Source: Xenopus tropicalis (taxonomy: Eukaryota; Chordata; Amphibia; Anura; Pipidae). Taken from it: a stretch of 64,000 nt of DNA. The notes below the pieces were generated by a model that did not search any database, was not told where the DNA came from, and saw only the letters and a program-made list of their open reading frames with translations. Positions 45,670 through 59,744 of this stretch are shown piece after piece. The stretch spans positions 151,194,163 to 151,258,162 of the forward strand of contig NC_030680.2 of the NCBI RefSeq assembly GCF_000004195.4. Direction: 5' to 3'. Position 1 is the stretch's first letter. Each line of letters starts with the position of its first letter. Position numbers and translations under genes: made by a program.

Positions 45670-48600
45670 AGTGGCACATCTAGGGTTAATATAGAGAGAG
45701 GAGGAACAGCGGCGCATGTAGGGTTAATATAGAGAGAGAGGAGGAACAGTGGCACATGTGGGGTTAATATAGAGAGAGAGGAGGAACAGCAGCACATGTA
45801 GGGTTAATATAGAGAGAGAGGAGGAACAGCAGCACATGTAGGGTTAATATAGAGAGAGAAGGAACAGCAGCGCATGTAGGGTTAATATAGAGAGAGAGGA
45901 GGAACAGCGGCACATGTAGGGTTAATATAGAGAGAGAGAGAGGAGGAACAGCGGCACATGTAGGGTTAATATAGAGAGCGAGGAGGAACAGCGGCACATG
46001 TAGGGTTAATATAGAGAGAGAGGAGGAACAGTGGCACATGTAGGGTTAATATAGAGAGAGAGGAGGGACAGCGGCACATGTAGGGTTAATATAGAGAGAG
46101 AGGAGGGACAGCGGCACATGAAGGGTTAATATAGAGAGAGAGGAGGAACAGCGGCACGTGTAGGGTTAATATAGAGAGAGGAGGGACAGCGGCACATGTA
46201 GGGTTAATATAGAGAGAGAGGAGGAACAGCGGCACATGTAGGGTAATATATATAGAGAGAGGAGGAACAGCGGCACATGTAGGGTTAATATAGAGAGAGA
46301 GGAGGAACAGCGGCACGTGTAGGGTTAATATAGAGAGAGAGGAGGAACAGCGGCACATGTAGGGTTAATATAGAGAGAGAGGAGGAACAGCGGCACATGT
46401 AGGGTTAATATATATAGAGAGGAGGGACAGCGGCACATGTAGGGTTAATATATAGAGAGAGGAGGAACAGCGGCACGTGTAGGGTTAATATAGAGAGAGA
46501 GGAGGAACAGCGGCACGTGTAGGGTTAATATAGAGAGAGAGGAGGGACAGCGGCACATGTAGGGTTAATATAGAGAGAGAGGAGGAACAGTGGCACATGT
46601 AGGGTTAATATAGAGAGAGGAGGAACAGCGGCACATGTAGGGTTAATATAGAGAGAGAGGAGGAACAGCGGCACATGTAGGGTTAATATAGAGAGAGAGG
46701 AGGAACAGCGGCACATGTAGGGTTAATATAGAGAGAGAGGAGGGACAGCGGCACATAGAGAGAGAGAGAGAGAGAGAGAGAGGAGGAACAGTGGCACATG
46801 TAGGGTTAATATAGAGAGAGAGGAGGAACAGCGGCACATGTAGGGTTAATATAGAGAGAGGAGGAACAGCGGCACATGTAGGGTTAATATATATAGAGAG
46901 AGGAGGAACAGCGGCACATGTAGGGTTAATATAGAGAGAGAGGAGGAACAGCGGCACATGTAGGGTTAATATAGAGAGCGAGGAGGAACAGCGGCACATG
47001 TAGAGTTAATATAGAGAGAGAGGAGGGACAGCGGCACATGTAGGGTTAATATAGAGAGAGAGGAGAGACAGCGGCACATGTAGGGTTAATATAGAGAGAG
47101 AGGAGGAACAGCGGCACATGTAGGGTTAATATAGAGAGAGAGGAGGGACAGCGGCACATGTAGGATTAATATAGAGAGAGAGGAGGAACAGCGGCACGTG
47201 TAGGGTTAATATAGAGAGAGAGGAGGGACAGCGGCACATGTAGGGTTAATATAGAGAGAGAGGAGGAACAGCGGCACATGTAGGGTTAATATATATAGAG
47301 AGAGGAGGAACAGCGGCACATGTAGGGTTAATATAGAGAGAGAGGAGGAACAGCGGCACGTGTAGGGTTAATATAGAGAGAGAGGAGGAACAGCGGCACA
47401 TGTAGGGTTAATATAGAGAGAGAGGAGGAACAGCGGCACATGTAGGGTTAATATAGAGAGAGAGGAGGGACAGCGGCACATGTAGGGTTAATATAGAGAG
47501 AGGAGGAACAGCGGCACGTGTAGGGTTAATATAGAGAGAGAGGAGGAACAGCGGCACGTGTAGGGTTAATATAGAGAGAGAGGAGGGACAGCGGCACGTG
47601 TAGGGTTAATATAGAGAGAGAGGAGGGACAGCGGCACATGTAGGGTTAATATAGAGAGAGAGGAGGGACAGCGGCACATGTAGGGTTAATATAGAGAGAG
47701 AGGAGGGACAGCGGCAGATAGAGAGAGAGAGAGAGAGGAGGAACAGTGGCACATGTAGGGTTAATATATAGAGAGAGGAGGAACAGCGGCACATGTAGGG
47801 TTAATATAGAGAGAGAGGAGGAACAGCGGCACGTGTAGGGTTAATATAGAGAGAGAGGAGGGACAGCGGCACATGTAGGGTTAATATAGAGAGAGAGGAG
47901 GAACAGCGGCACATGTAGGGTTAATATATATAGAGAGAGGAGGAACAGCGGCACATGTAGGGTTAATATAGAGAGAGAGGAGGAACAGCGGCACGTGTAG
48001 GGTTAATATAGAGAGAGAGGAGGGACAGGGGCACATGTAGGGTTAATATAGAGAGAGAGGAGAAACAGCGGCACATGTAGGGTTAATATAGAGAGAGAGG
48101 AGGGACAGCGGCACATGTAGGGTTAATATAGAGAGAGAGGAGGAACAGGCGGCACATGTAGGGTTAATATAGTATAGAGAGAGGGAGGAACAGCGGCACA
48201 TGTAGGGTTAATATAGAGAGAGAGGAGGGACAGCGGCACATGTAGGGTTAATATAGAGAGAGAGGAGGGACAGCGGCACATGTAGGGTTAATATAGAGAG
48301 AGAGGAGGGACAGCGGCACATGTAGGGTTAATATATATAGAGAGAGGAGGAACAGCGGCACATGTAGGGTTAATATAGAGAGAGAGGAGGGACAGCGGCA
48401 CATGTAGGGTTAATATAGAGAGAGAGGAGGGACAGCGGCACATGTAGGGTTATATAGAGAGAGAGGAGGGACAGCGGCACATGTAGGGTTAATATAGAGA
48501 GAGAGGAGGAACAGCGGCACATGTAGGGTTTAATATAAAGAGAGAGGAGGAACAGCGGCACATGTAGGGTTAATATAAAGAGAGAGGAGGAACAGCGGCA

Positions 48601-51600
48601 CATGTAGGGTTAATATAGAGAGAGAGGAGGAACAGCGGCACATGTAGGGTTTAATATAGAGAGAGAGGAGGAACAGCGGCACATGTAGGGTTAATATAGA
48701 GAGAGAGGAGGAACAGCGGTACATGTAGGGTTAATATAGAGACAGAGGAGGGACAGCGGCACATGTAGGGTTAATATAGAGAGAGAGGAGGAACAGTGGC
48801 ACATGTGGGGTTAATATAGAGAGAGGAGGAACAGCAGCACATGTAGGGTTAATATAGAGAGAGAGGAGGAACAGCGGCACATGTAGGGTTAATATAGAGA
48901 GAGAGAGAGAAGGAACAGCAGCACATGTAGGGTTAATATAGAGAGAGAGGAGGGACAGCGGCACATGTAGGGTTAATATAGAGAGAGAGAGAGGAGGAAC
49001 AGCGGCACATGTAGGGTTAATATAGAGAGCGAGGAGGAACAGCGGCACATGTAGGGTTAATATAGAGAGAGAGGAGGAACAGCGGCACATGTAGGGTTAA
49101 TATATATAGAGAGAGGAGGAACAGCGGCACATGTAGGGTTAATATAGAGAGAGAGGAGGAACAGTGGCACATGTGGGGTTAATATAGAGAGAGGAGGAAC
49201 AGCAGCACATGTAGGGTTAATATAGAGAGAGAGGAGGAACAGCGGCACATGTAGGGTTAATATAGAGAGAGAGAGAGAAGGAACAGCAGCACATGTAGGG
49301 TTAATATAGAGAGAGAGGAGGGACAGCGGCACATGTAGGGTTAATATATATAGAGAGAGAGGAGGAACAGCGGCACATGTAGGGTTAATATAGAGAGCGA
49401 GGAGGAACAGCGGCACATGTAGGGTTAATATAGAGAGAGAGGAGGAACAGCGGCACATGTAGGGTTAATATAGAGAGAGAGAGGAGGAACAGCGGCACAT
49501 GTAGGGTTAATATAGAGAGAGAGGAGGAACAGCGGCACATGTAGGGTTAATATAGAGAGCGAGGAGGAACAGCGGCACATGTAGGGTTAATATAGAGAGA
49601 GAGGAGGAACAGCGGCACATGTAGGGTTAATATAGAGAGAGAGAGAGGAGGAGCAGCGGCACATGTAGGGTTAATATAGAGAGAGAGGAGGGACAGCGGC
49701 ACATGTAGGGTTAATATAGAGAGCGAGGAGGAAACAGCGGCACATGTAGGGTTAATATAGAGAGAGAGGAGGAACAGCGGCACATGTAGGGTTAATATAG
49801 AGAGAGAGAGAGAGGAGGAGCAGCGGCACATGTAGGGTTAATATAGAGAGCGAGGAGGAACAGCGGCACATGTAGGGTTAATATAGAGAGAGAGGAGGAA
49901 CAGCGGCACATGTAGGGTTAATATAGAGAGAGAGGAGGAACAGCGGCACATGTAGGGTTAATATAGAGAGCGAGGAGGAACAGCGGCACATGTAGGGTTA
50001 ATATAGAGAGAGAGGAGGAACAGCGGCACATGTAGGGTTAATATAGAGAGAGAGGAGGAACAGCGGCACGTGTAGGGTTAATATAGAGAGAGAGGAGGGA
50101 CAGCGGCACATGTAGTGTTAATATAGAGAGAGAGGAGGAACAGCAGCACGTGTAGGGTTAATATAGAGAGAGAGGAGGAACAGTGGCACATGTAGGGTTA
50201 ATATAGAGAGAGAGGAGGAACAGCGGCACATGTAGGGTTAATATAGAGAGAGAGAGGAGGAACAGCGGCACATGTAGGGTTAATATATATAGAGAGAGGA
50301 GGAACAGCGGCACGTGTAGGGTTAATATAGAGAGAGAGGAGGGACAGCGGCACATGTAGGGTTAATATAGAGAGAGAGGAGGAACAGCGGCACATGTGGG
50401 GTTAATATAGAGAGAGGAGGAACAGCAGCACATGTAGGGTTAATATAGAGAGAGAGGAGGAACAGCGGCACATGTAGGGTTAATATAGAGAGAGAGAGAG
50501 AAGGAACAGCAGCACATGTAGGGTTAATATAGAGAGAGAGGAGGGACAGCGGCACATGTAGGGTTAATATAGAGAGAGAGAGAGGAGGAACAGCGGCACA
50601 TGTAGGGTTAATATAGAGAGCGAGGAGGAACAGCGGCACATGTAGGGTTAATATAGAGAGAGAGGAGGAACAGCGGCACATGTAGGGTTAATATATATAG
50701 AGAGAGGAGGAACAGCGGCACATGTAGGGTTAATATAGAGAGAGAGGAGGAACAGTGGCACATGTGGGGTTAATATAGAGAGAGGAGGAACAGCAGCACA
50801 TGTAGGGTTAATATAGAGAGAGAGGAGGAACAGCGGCACATGTAGGGTTAATATAGAGAGAGAGAGAGAAGGAACAGCAGCACATGTAGGGTAATATAGA
50901 GAGAGAGGAGGGACAGCGGCACATGTAGGGTTAATATATATAGAGAGAGAGGAGGAACAGCGGCACATGTAGGGTTAATATAGAGAGCGAGGAGGAACAG
51001 CGGCACATGTAGGGTTAATATAGAGAGAGAGGAGGAACAGCGGCACATGTAGGGTTAATATAGAGAGAGAGAGGAGGAACAGCGGCACATGTAGGGTTAA
51101 TATAGAGAGAGAGGAGGAACAGCGGCACATGTAGGGTTAATATAGAGAGCGAGGAGGAACAGCGGCACATGTAGGGTTAATATAGAGAGAGAGGAGGAAC
51201 AGCGGCACATGTAGGGTTAATATAGAGAGAGAGAGAGGAGGAGCAGCGGCACATGTAGGGTTAATATAGAGAGAGAGGAGGGACAGCGGCACATGTAGGG
51301 TTAATATAGAGAGCGAGGAGGAACAGCGGCACATGTAGGGTTAATATAGAGAGAGAGGAGGAACAGCGGCACATGTAGGGTTAATATAGAGGAGAGAGAG
51401 AGGGAGGAGCAGCGGCACATGTAGGGTTAATATAGAGAGCGAGGAGGAACAGCGGCACATGTAGGGTTAATATAGAGAGAGAGGAGGAACAGCGGCACAT
51501 GTAGGGTTAATATAGAGAGAGAGGAGGAACAGCGGCACATGTAGGGTTAATATAGAGAGCGAGGAGGAACAGCGGCACATGTAGGGTTAATATAGAGAGA

Positions 51601-54600
51601 GAGGAGGAACAGCGGCACATGTAGGGTTAATATAGAGAGAGAGGAGGAACAGCGGCACGTGTAGGGTTAATATAGAGAGAGAGGAGGGACAGCGGCACAT
51701 GTAGTGTTAATATAGAGAGAGAGGAGGAACAGCAGCACGTGTAGGGTTAATATAGAGAGAGAGGAGGAACAGTGGCACATGTAGGGTTAATATAGAGAGA
51801 GAGGAGGAACAGCGGCACATGTAGGGTTAATATAGAGAGAGAGAGGAGGAACAGCGGCACATGTAGGGTTAATATATATAGAGAGAGGAGGAACAGCGGC
51901 ACGTGTAGGGTTAATATAGAGAGAGAGGAGGAACAGCGGCACATGTAGGGTTAATATAGAGAGAGAGGAGGAACAGCGGCACATGTAGGGTTAATATATA
52001 TAGAGAGAGGAGGAACAGCGGCACATGTAGGGTTAATATAGAGAGAGAGGAGGAACAGCGGCACGTGTAGGGTTAATATAGAGAGAGAGGAGGGACAGCG
52101 GCACATGTAGGGTTAATATATAGAGAGAGGAGGAACAGCGGCACATGTAGGGTTAATATATATAGAGAGAGGAGGAACAGCGGCACATGTAGGGTTAATA
52201 TAGAGAGAGAGGAGGAACAGCGGCACATGTAGGGTTAATATATATAGAGAGAGGAGGAACAGCGGCACATGTAGGGTTAATATAGAGAGAGAGGAGGAAC
52301 AGCGGCACGTGTAGGGTTAATATAGAGAGAGAGGAGGGACAGCGGCACATGTAGGGTTAATATATATAGAGAGAGGAGGAACAGCGGCACATGTAGGGTT
52401 AATATAGAGAGAGAGGAGGAACAGCGGCACGTGTAGGGTTAATATAGAGAGAGAGGAGGGACAGCGGCACATGTAGGGTTAATATAGAGAGAGAGGAGGA
52501 ACAGTGGCACATGTAGGGTTAATATAGAGAGAGAGGAGGAACAGTGGCACATGTAGGGTTAATATAGAGAGAGAGGAGGAACAGCGGCACATGTAGGGTT
52601 AATAGAGACAGAGAGGAGGAACAGCGGCACATGTAGGGTTAATATAGAGAGAGAGAGAAGGAACAGCGGCACATGTAGGGTTAATATAGAGAGAGAGGAG
52701 GGACAGCGGCACATGTAGGGTTAATATAGAGAGAGAGGAGGGACAGCGGCACATGTAGGGTTAATATAGAGAGAGAGGAGGGACAGCGGCACATGTAGGG
52801 TTAATATAGAGAGAGGAGGAACAGCGGCACGTGTAGGGTTAATATAGAGAGAGAGGAGGAACAGCGGCACATGTAGGGTTAATATAGAGAGAGAGGAGGA
52901 ACAGCGGCACATGTAGGGTTAATAGAGACAGAGAGGAGGAACAGCGGCACATGTAGGGTTAATATATATAGAGAGAGAGAGGAGGAACAGCGGCACATGT
53001 AGGGTTAATAGAGACAGAGAGGAGGAACAGCGGCACATGTAGGGTTAATAGAGAGAGAGAGGAGGAACAGCGGCACATGTAGGGTTAATAGAGACAGAGA
53101 GGAGGAACAGCGGCACATGTAGGGTTAATAGAGAGAGAGAGGAGGAACAGCGGCACATGTAGGGTTAATAGAGACAGAGAGGAGGAACAGCGGCACATGT
53201 AGGGTTAATAGAGACAGAGAGGAGGAACAGCGGCACATGTAGGGTTAATATAGAGAGAGAGGAGGGACAGCGGCACATGTAGGGTTAATAGAGAGAGAGG
53301 AGGAACAGTGGCACATGTAGGGTTAATATAGAGAGAGAGGAGGAACAGTGGCACATGTAGGGTTAATATAGAGAGAGAGGAGGAACAGCGGCACATGTAG
53401 GGTTAATAGAGACAGAGAGGAGGAACAGCGGCACATGTAGGGTTAATATAGAGAGAGAGAGAAGGAACAGCAGCACATGTAGGGTTAATATAGAGAGAGA
53501 GGAGGGACAGCGGCACATGTAGGGTTAATATAGAGAGAGAGGAGGGACAGCGGCACATGTAGGGTTAATATATAGAGAGAGGAGGGACAGCGGCACATGT
53601 AGGGTTAATATAGAGAGAGGAGGAACAGCGGCACGTGTAGGGTTAATATAGAGAGAGAGGAGGAACAGCGGCACATGTAGGGTTAATATAGAGAGAGAGG
53701 AGGAACAGCGGCACATGTAGGGTTAATATATATAGAGAGAGAGAGGAGGAACAGCGGCACATGTAGGGTTAATAGAGAGAGAGGAGGAACAGCGGCACAT
53801 GTAGGGTTAATATATATAGAGAGAGAGAGGAGGAACAGCGGCACATGTAGGGTTAATAGAGACAGAGAGGAGGAACAGCGGCACATGTAGGGTTAATATA
53901 TATAGAGAGAGAGAGGAGGAACAGCGGCACATGTAGGTTAATAGAGACAGAGAGGAGAACAGCGGCACATGTAGGGTTAATAGAGACAGAGAGGAGGAAC
54001 AGCGGCACATGTAGGTTAATAGAGACAGAGAGGAGGAACAGCGGCACATGTAGCGGTTAATAGAGACAGAGAGGAGGAACAGCGGCCCACATGTCAGCGC
54101 GTTAATTAGAGAGAGAGGGAGGGACAGCGGCACATGTAGGGTTAATAGAGAGAGAGAGGAGGAACAGGCGGCACGTGTAGGGTTAATAGACGAGAGAGAG
54201 GAGGGACAGCCGGCACATGTAGGGTTAATAGAGAGAGAGAGGAGGAACAGCGGCACGTGTAGGGTTAATAGAGAGAGAGAGGCAGGAACAGCGGGCACAT
54301 GTAGGGTTAATAGAGAGAGAGAGGAGGAACAGCGGCACATGTAGGGTTAATAGAGGACAGAGAGGAGGAACAGCGGCACATGTAGGGTTAATATAGAGAG
54401 AGAGAGAAGGAACAGCGGCACATGTAGGGTTAATATAGAGAGAGAGGAGGGACAGCGGCACATGTAGGGTTAATATAGAGAGAGAGGAGGGACAGCGGCA
54501 CATGTAGGGTTAATATAGAGAGAGAGGAGGGACAGCGGCACATGTAGGTTAATATAGAGAGAGGAGGAACAGCGGCACGTGTAGGGTTAATATAGAGAAG

Positions 54601-57600
54601 AGAGGAGGAACAGCGGCACATGTAGGGTTAATAGAGACAGAGAGGAGGAAACAGCGGCACATGTAGGGTTAATATATATAGAGAGAGAGAGGAGGAACAG
54701 CGGCACAATGTAGGGTTTAATAGAGACAGAGAGGAGGAACAGCGCACATGTAGGGTTAATAGAGAGAGAGAGGAGGAACAGCGGCACATGTAGGGTTAAT
54801 AGAGACAGAGAGGAGGAACAGCGGCAACATGTAGGGTTAATAGAGACAGAGAGGAGGAACAGCGGCACATGTAGGGTTAATAGACGGGGGACAGGGCACT
54901 GTAGGGTAATAGAGACAGAGAGGAGGACAGCGGCACATGTAGGGTTAATATAGAGAGAGAGGAGGGACAGCGGCACATGTAGGGTTAATAGAGAGAGAGA
55001 GGAGGAACAGTGGCACATGTAGGGTTAATATAGAGAGAGAGGAGGAACAGTGGCACATGTAGGGTTAATATAGAGAGAGAGGAGGAACAGCGGCACATGT
55101 AGGGTTAATAGAGACAGAGAGGAGGAATAGCGGCACATGTAGGGTTAATATAGAGAGAGAGAGAAGGAACAGCAGCACATGTAGGGTTAATATAGAGAGA
55201 GAGGAGGGACAGCGGCACATGTAGGGTTAATATAGAGAGAGAGGAGGGACAGCGGCACATGTAGGGTTAATATAGAGAGAGAGGAGGGACAGCGGGCACA
55301 TGTAGGGTTAATATAGAGAGAGGAGGAACAGCGGCACGTGTAGGGTTAATATAGAGAGAGAGGAGGAACAGCGGCACATGTAGGGTTAATATAGAGAGAG
55401 AGGAGGAACAGCGGCACATGTAGGGTTAATATATATAGAGAGAGAGAGGAGGAACAGCGGCACATGTAGGGTTAATAGAGAGAGAGGGAGAACAGCGGCA
55501 CATGTAGGGTTAATATATATATAGAGAGAGAGGAGGAACAGCGGCACATGTAGGGTTAATAGAGACAGAGAGGAGGAACAGCGGCACATGTAGGGTTAAT
55601 ATATATAGAGAGAGAGAGGAGGAACAGCGGCACATGTAGGGTTAATAGAGACAGAGAGGAGGAACAGCGGCACATGTAGGGTTAATAGAGAGAGAGAGGA
55701 GGAAACAGCGGCACATGTAGGGTTAATAGAGACAGAGAGGAGGAACAGCGGCACATGTAGGGTTAATAGAGACAGAGAGGAGGAAACGAGCGGCACATGT
55801 AGGGTTAATAGAGACAGAGAGGAGGAACAGCGGCACATGTAGGGTTAATAGAGACAGAGAGGAGGAACAGCGGCACATGTAGGGTTAATATAGAGAGAGA
55901 GGAGGGACAGCGGCACATGTAGGGTTAATAGAGAGAGAGAGGAGGAACAGCGGCACGTGTAGGGTTAATAGAGAGAGAGAGGAGGGACAGCGGCACATGT
56001 AGGTTAATAAGAGAGAGAGGAGGAACAGCGGCACGTGTAGGGTTAATAGAGAGGAGAGGAGGGACAGCGGCACATGTAGGGTTAATAGAGAGAGAGAGGA
56101 GGAACAGCGGCACATGTAGGGTTAATAGAGAGAGAGAGGAGGAACAGCGGCACATGTAGGGTTAATAGAGAGAGAGAGGAGGAACAGCGGCACATGTAGG
56201 GTTAATAGAGGAGAGAGAGGAGGAACAGCGGCACGTGTAGGGTTAATAGAGAGAGAGAGGAGGAAACAGCGGCACGTGTAGGGTTAATAGAGAGAGAGAG
56301 GAGGGACAGGCGGCAACATGTAGGGTTAATATAGAGAGAGAGGAGGGACAGCGGCACATGTAGGGTTAATATAGAGAGAGAGGAGGGACAGCGGCACATG
56401 TAGGGTTAATATAGAGAGAGGAGGAACAGCGGCACGTGTAGGGTTAATATAGAGAGAGAGGAGGAACAGCGGCACATGTAGGGTTAATATAGAGAGAGAG
56501 GAGGAACAGCGGCACATGTAGGGTTATATATATAGAGAGAGAGAGGAGGAACAGCGGCACATGTAGGGTTAATAGAGAGAGAGAGGAGGAAAGCGGCACA
56601 TGTAGGGTTAATATATATATATAGAGAGAGGAGGAACAGCGGCACATGTAGGGTTAATAGAGACAGAGAGGAGGAACAAGCGGCACATGTAGGGTTAATA
56701 TATATAGAGAGAGAGAGGAGGAACAGGCGGCACATGTAGGGTTAATAGAGACAGAGAGGAGGAACAGCGGCACATGTAGGGTTAATAGAGAGAGAGAGGA
56801 GGAACAGCGGCACATGTAGGGTTAATAGAGACAGAGAGGAGGACAGCGGCACATGTAGGGTTAATAGAGACAGAGAGGAGGAACAGCGGCACATGTAGGG
56901 TTAATAGAGACAGAGAGGAGGAACAGCGGCACATGTAGGGTTAATAGAGACAGAGAGGAGGAACAGCGGCACATGTAGGGTTAATAGAGACAGAGAGGAG
57001 GAACAGCGGCACATGTAGGGTTAATATAGAGAGAGAGGAGGGACAGCGGCACATGTAGGGTTAATAGAGAGAGAGAGGAGGAACAGCGGCACGTGTAGGG
57101 TTAATAGAGAGAGAGAGGAGGGACAGCGGCACATGTAGGGTTAATATAGAGAGAGAGGAGGAACAGCGGCACGTGTAGGGTTAATAGAGAGAGAGAGGAG
57201 GGACAGCGGCACATGTAGGGTTAATAGAGAGAGAGAGGAGGAACAGCGGCACATGTAGGGTTAATAGAGAGAGAGAGGAGGAACAGCGGCACATGTAGGG
57301 TTAATAGAGAGAGAGAGGAGGAACAGCGGCACGTGTAGGGTTAATAGAGAGAGAGAGGAGGAACAGCGGCACGTGTAGGGTTAATAGAGAGAGAGAGGAG
57401 GAACAGCGGCACGTGTAGGGTTAATAGAGAGAGAGAGGAGGGACAGCGGCACGTGTAGGGTTAATAGAGAGAGAGAGGAGGAACAGCGGCACGTGTAGGG
57501 TTAATAGAGAGAGAGAGGAGGGACAGCGGCACATGTAGGGTTAATAGAGAGAGAGAGGAGGAACAGCGGCACATGTAGGGTTAATAGAGAGAGAGAGGAG

Positions 57601-59436
57601 GAACAGCGGCACATGTAGGGTTAATAGAGAGAGAGAGGAGGAACAGCGGCACATGTAGGGTTAATAGAGAGAGAGAGGAGGAACAGCGGCACATGTAGGG
57701 TTAATAGAGAGAGAGAGGAGGAACAGCGGCACGTGTAGGGTTAATAGAGAGAGAGAGGAGGGACAGCGGCACATGTAGGGTTAATATAGAGAGAGAGGAG
57801 GGACAGCGGCACATGTAGGGTTAATATAGAGAGAGAGGAGGGACAGCGGCACATGTAGGGTTAATATAGAGAGAGGAGGAACAGCGGCACGTGTAGGGTT
57901 AATATAGAGAGAGAGGAGGAACAGCGGCACATGTAGGGTTAATATAGAGAGAGAGGAGGAACAGCGGCACGTGTAGGGTTAATATAGAGAGAGAGGAGGA
58001 ACAGCGGCAACATGTAGGGTTAATAGAGAGAGAGAGGAGGAACAGCGGCACATGTAGGGTTAATATATATAGAGAGAGAGGAGGAACAGCGGCACATGTA
58101 GGGTAATAGAGAGAGAGAGGAGGAACAGCGGCACATGTAGGGTTAATATATATATAGAGAGAGAGGAGGAACAGCGGCACATGTAGGGTTAATAGAGAGA
58201 GAGAGGAGGAACAGCGGCACATGTAGGGTTAATATATATAGAGAGAGAGAGGAGGAACAGCGGCACATGTAGGGTTAATAGAGACAGAGAGGAGGAACAG
58301 CGGCACATGTAGGGTTAATAGAGACAGAGAGGAGGAACAGCGGCACATGTAGGGTTAATAGAGACAGAGAGGAGGAACAGCGGCACATGTAGGGTTAATA
58401 GAGACAGAGAGGAGGAACAGCGGCACATGTAGGGTTAATAGAGACAGAGAGGAGGAACAGCGGCACATGTAGGGTTAATAGAGAGAGAGAGGAGGAACAG
58501 CGGCACATGTAGGGTTAATATAGAGAGAGAGGAGGGACAGCGGCACATGTAGGGTTAATAGAGAGAGAGAGGAGGAACAGCGGCACGTGTAGGGTTAATA
58601 GAGAGAGAGAGGAGGGACAGCGGCAGCATGTAGGGTTAATATAGAGAGAGAGGAGGAACAGCGGCACGTGTAGGGTTAATAGAGAGAGAGAGGAGGGACA
58701 GCGGCACATGTAGGGTTAATAGAGAGAGAGAGGAGGAACAGCGGCACATGTAGGGTTAATAGAGAGAGAGAGGAGGAACAGCGGCACATGTAGGGTTAAT
58801 AGAGAGAGAGAGGAGGAACAGCGGCACGTGTAGGGTTAATAGAGAGAGAGAGGAGGGACAGCGGCACATGTAGGGTTAATAGAGAGAGAGAGGAGGGACA
58901 GCGGCACATGTAGGGTTAATAGAGAGAGAGGAGGAACAGCGGCACATGTAGGGTTAATAGAGAGAGAGAGGAGGAACAGCGGCACATGTAGGGTTAATAG
59001 AGAGAGAGAGGAGGAACAGCGGCACATGTAGGGTTAATAGAGAGAGAGAGGAGGAACAGCGCACATGTAGGGTTAATAGAGAGAGAGAGGAGGAACAGCG
59101 GCACATGTAGGGTTAATAGAGAGAGAGAGGAGGAACAGCGGCACATGTAGGGTTAATAGAGAGAGAGAGGAGGAACAGCGGCACATGTAGGGTTAATAGA
59201 GAGAGAGAGGAGGAACAGCGGCACATGTAGGGTTAATAGAGAGAGAGAGGAGGAACAGCGGCACATGTAGGGTTAATAGAGAGAGAGAGGAGGAACAGCG
59301 GCACATGTAGGGTTAATAGAGAGAGAGAGGAGGAACAGCGGCACATGTAGGGTTAATAGAGAGAGAGAGGAGGAACAGCGGCACATGTAGGGTTAATAGA
59401 GAGAGAGAGGAGGAACAGCGGCACGTGTAGGGTTAA
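45670..59436. repeat. 13.8-kb satellite array of a 40-bp unit with TAGGGTTA and E-box
   Basis: About 340 units of CGGCACATGTAGGGTTAATA then TAGAGAGAGAGGAGGAACAG. Two subfamilies appear: TAATATAGAGAGAGAGG dominates the left part (to about 52.6 kb) and TAATAGAGASAGAGAGG the right. Each unit holds TAGGGTTA and CACATG or CACGTG plus a (GA)n tract. There are higher-order duplications of about 368 bp and about 1.59 kb (48.7-51.9 kb). The last ten or so units before 59436 are uniform. The region 53.9-54.9 kb has dispersed indels. It lies wholly in the VGLL4 intron between the two N-terminal exons. Confidence 0.97.
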
Positions 59437-59744
59437 TCGGTGAGATACCTGGGGGCAATAAGAGGGGTATATAGTGTAGGAGTTGGGGCGGGGGTGCAAT
59501 TGGGTGGGTTTATAAGGAGTTAAACGTGCAGCCCAGAGAGCAATGCTTGGGGGCGGGGGTTACAGTTCCTGGGTCAGTACCGCCGGTTCCCCTGCCCATT
59601 AACCCCTCACTGACAGACTTACATTGCCCCAATGGTGCAGTTTATCTGTGTTTTGGTACGGGGCGGGGCCAACCTGCAGCAGGATCCCCCCGCCCCCTCT
59701 CTCTGCGCATGTGCAGAAGGGCCGCCCCAGTGAGCCTGCGCAGT

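Noticed and set aside
45670..59436. True interstitial telomeric repeat (TTAGGG)n
   Set aside because: Only one TAGGGTTA per 40-bp unit, never tandem hexamers.
45670..59436. CRISPR-like regular repeats
   Set aside because: There are no unique spacers, the units are contiguous, and the DNA is vertebrate.
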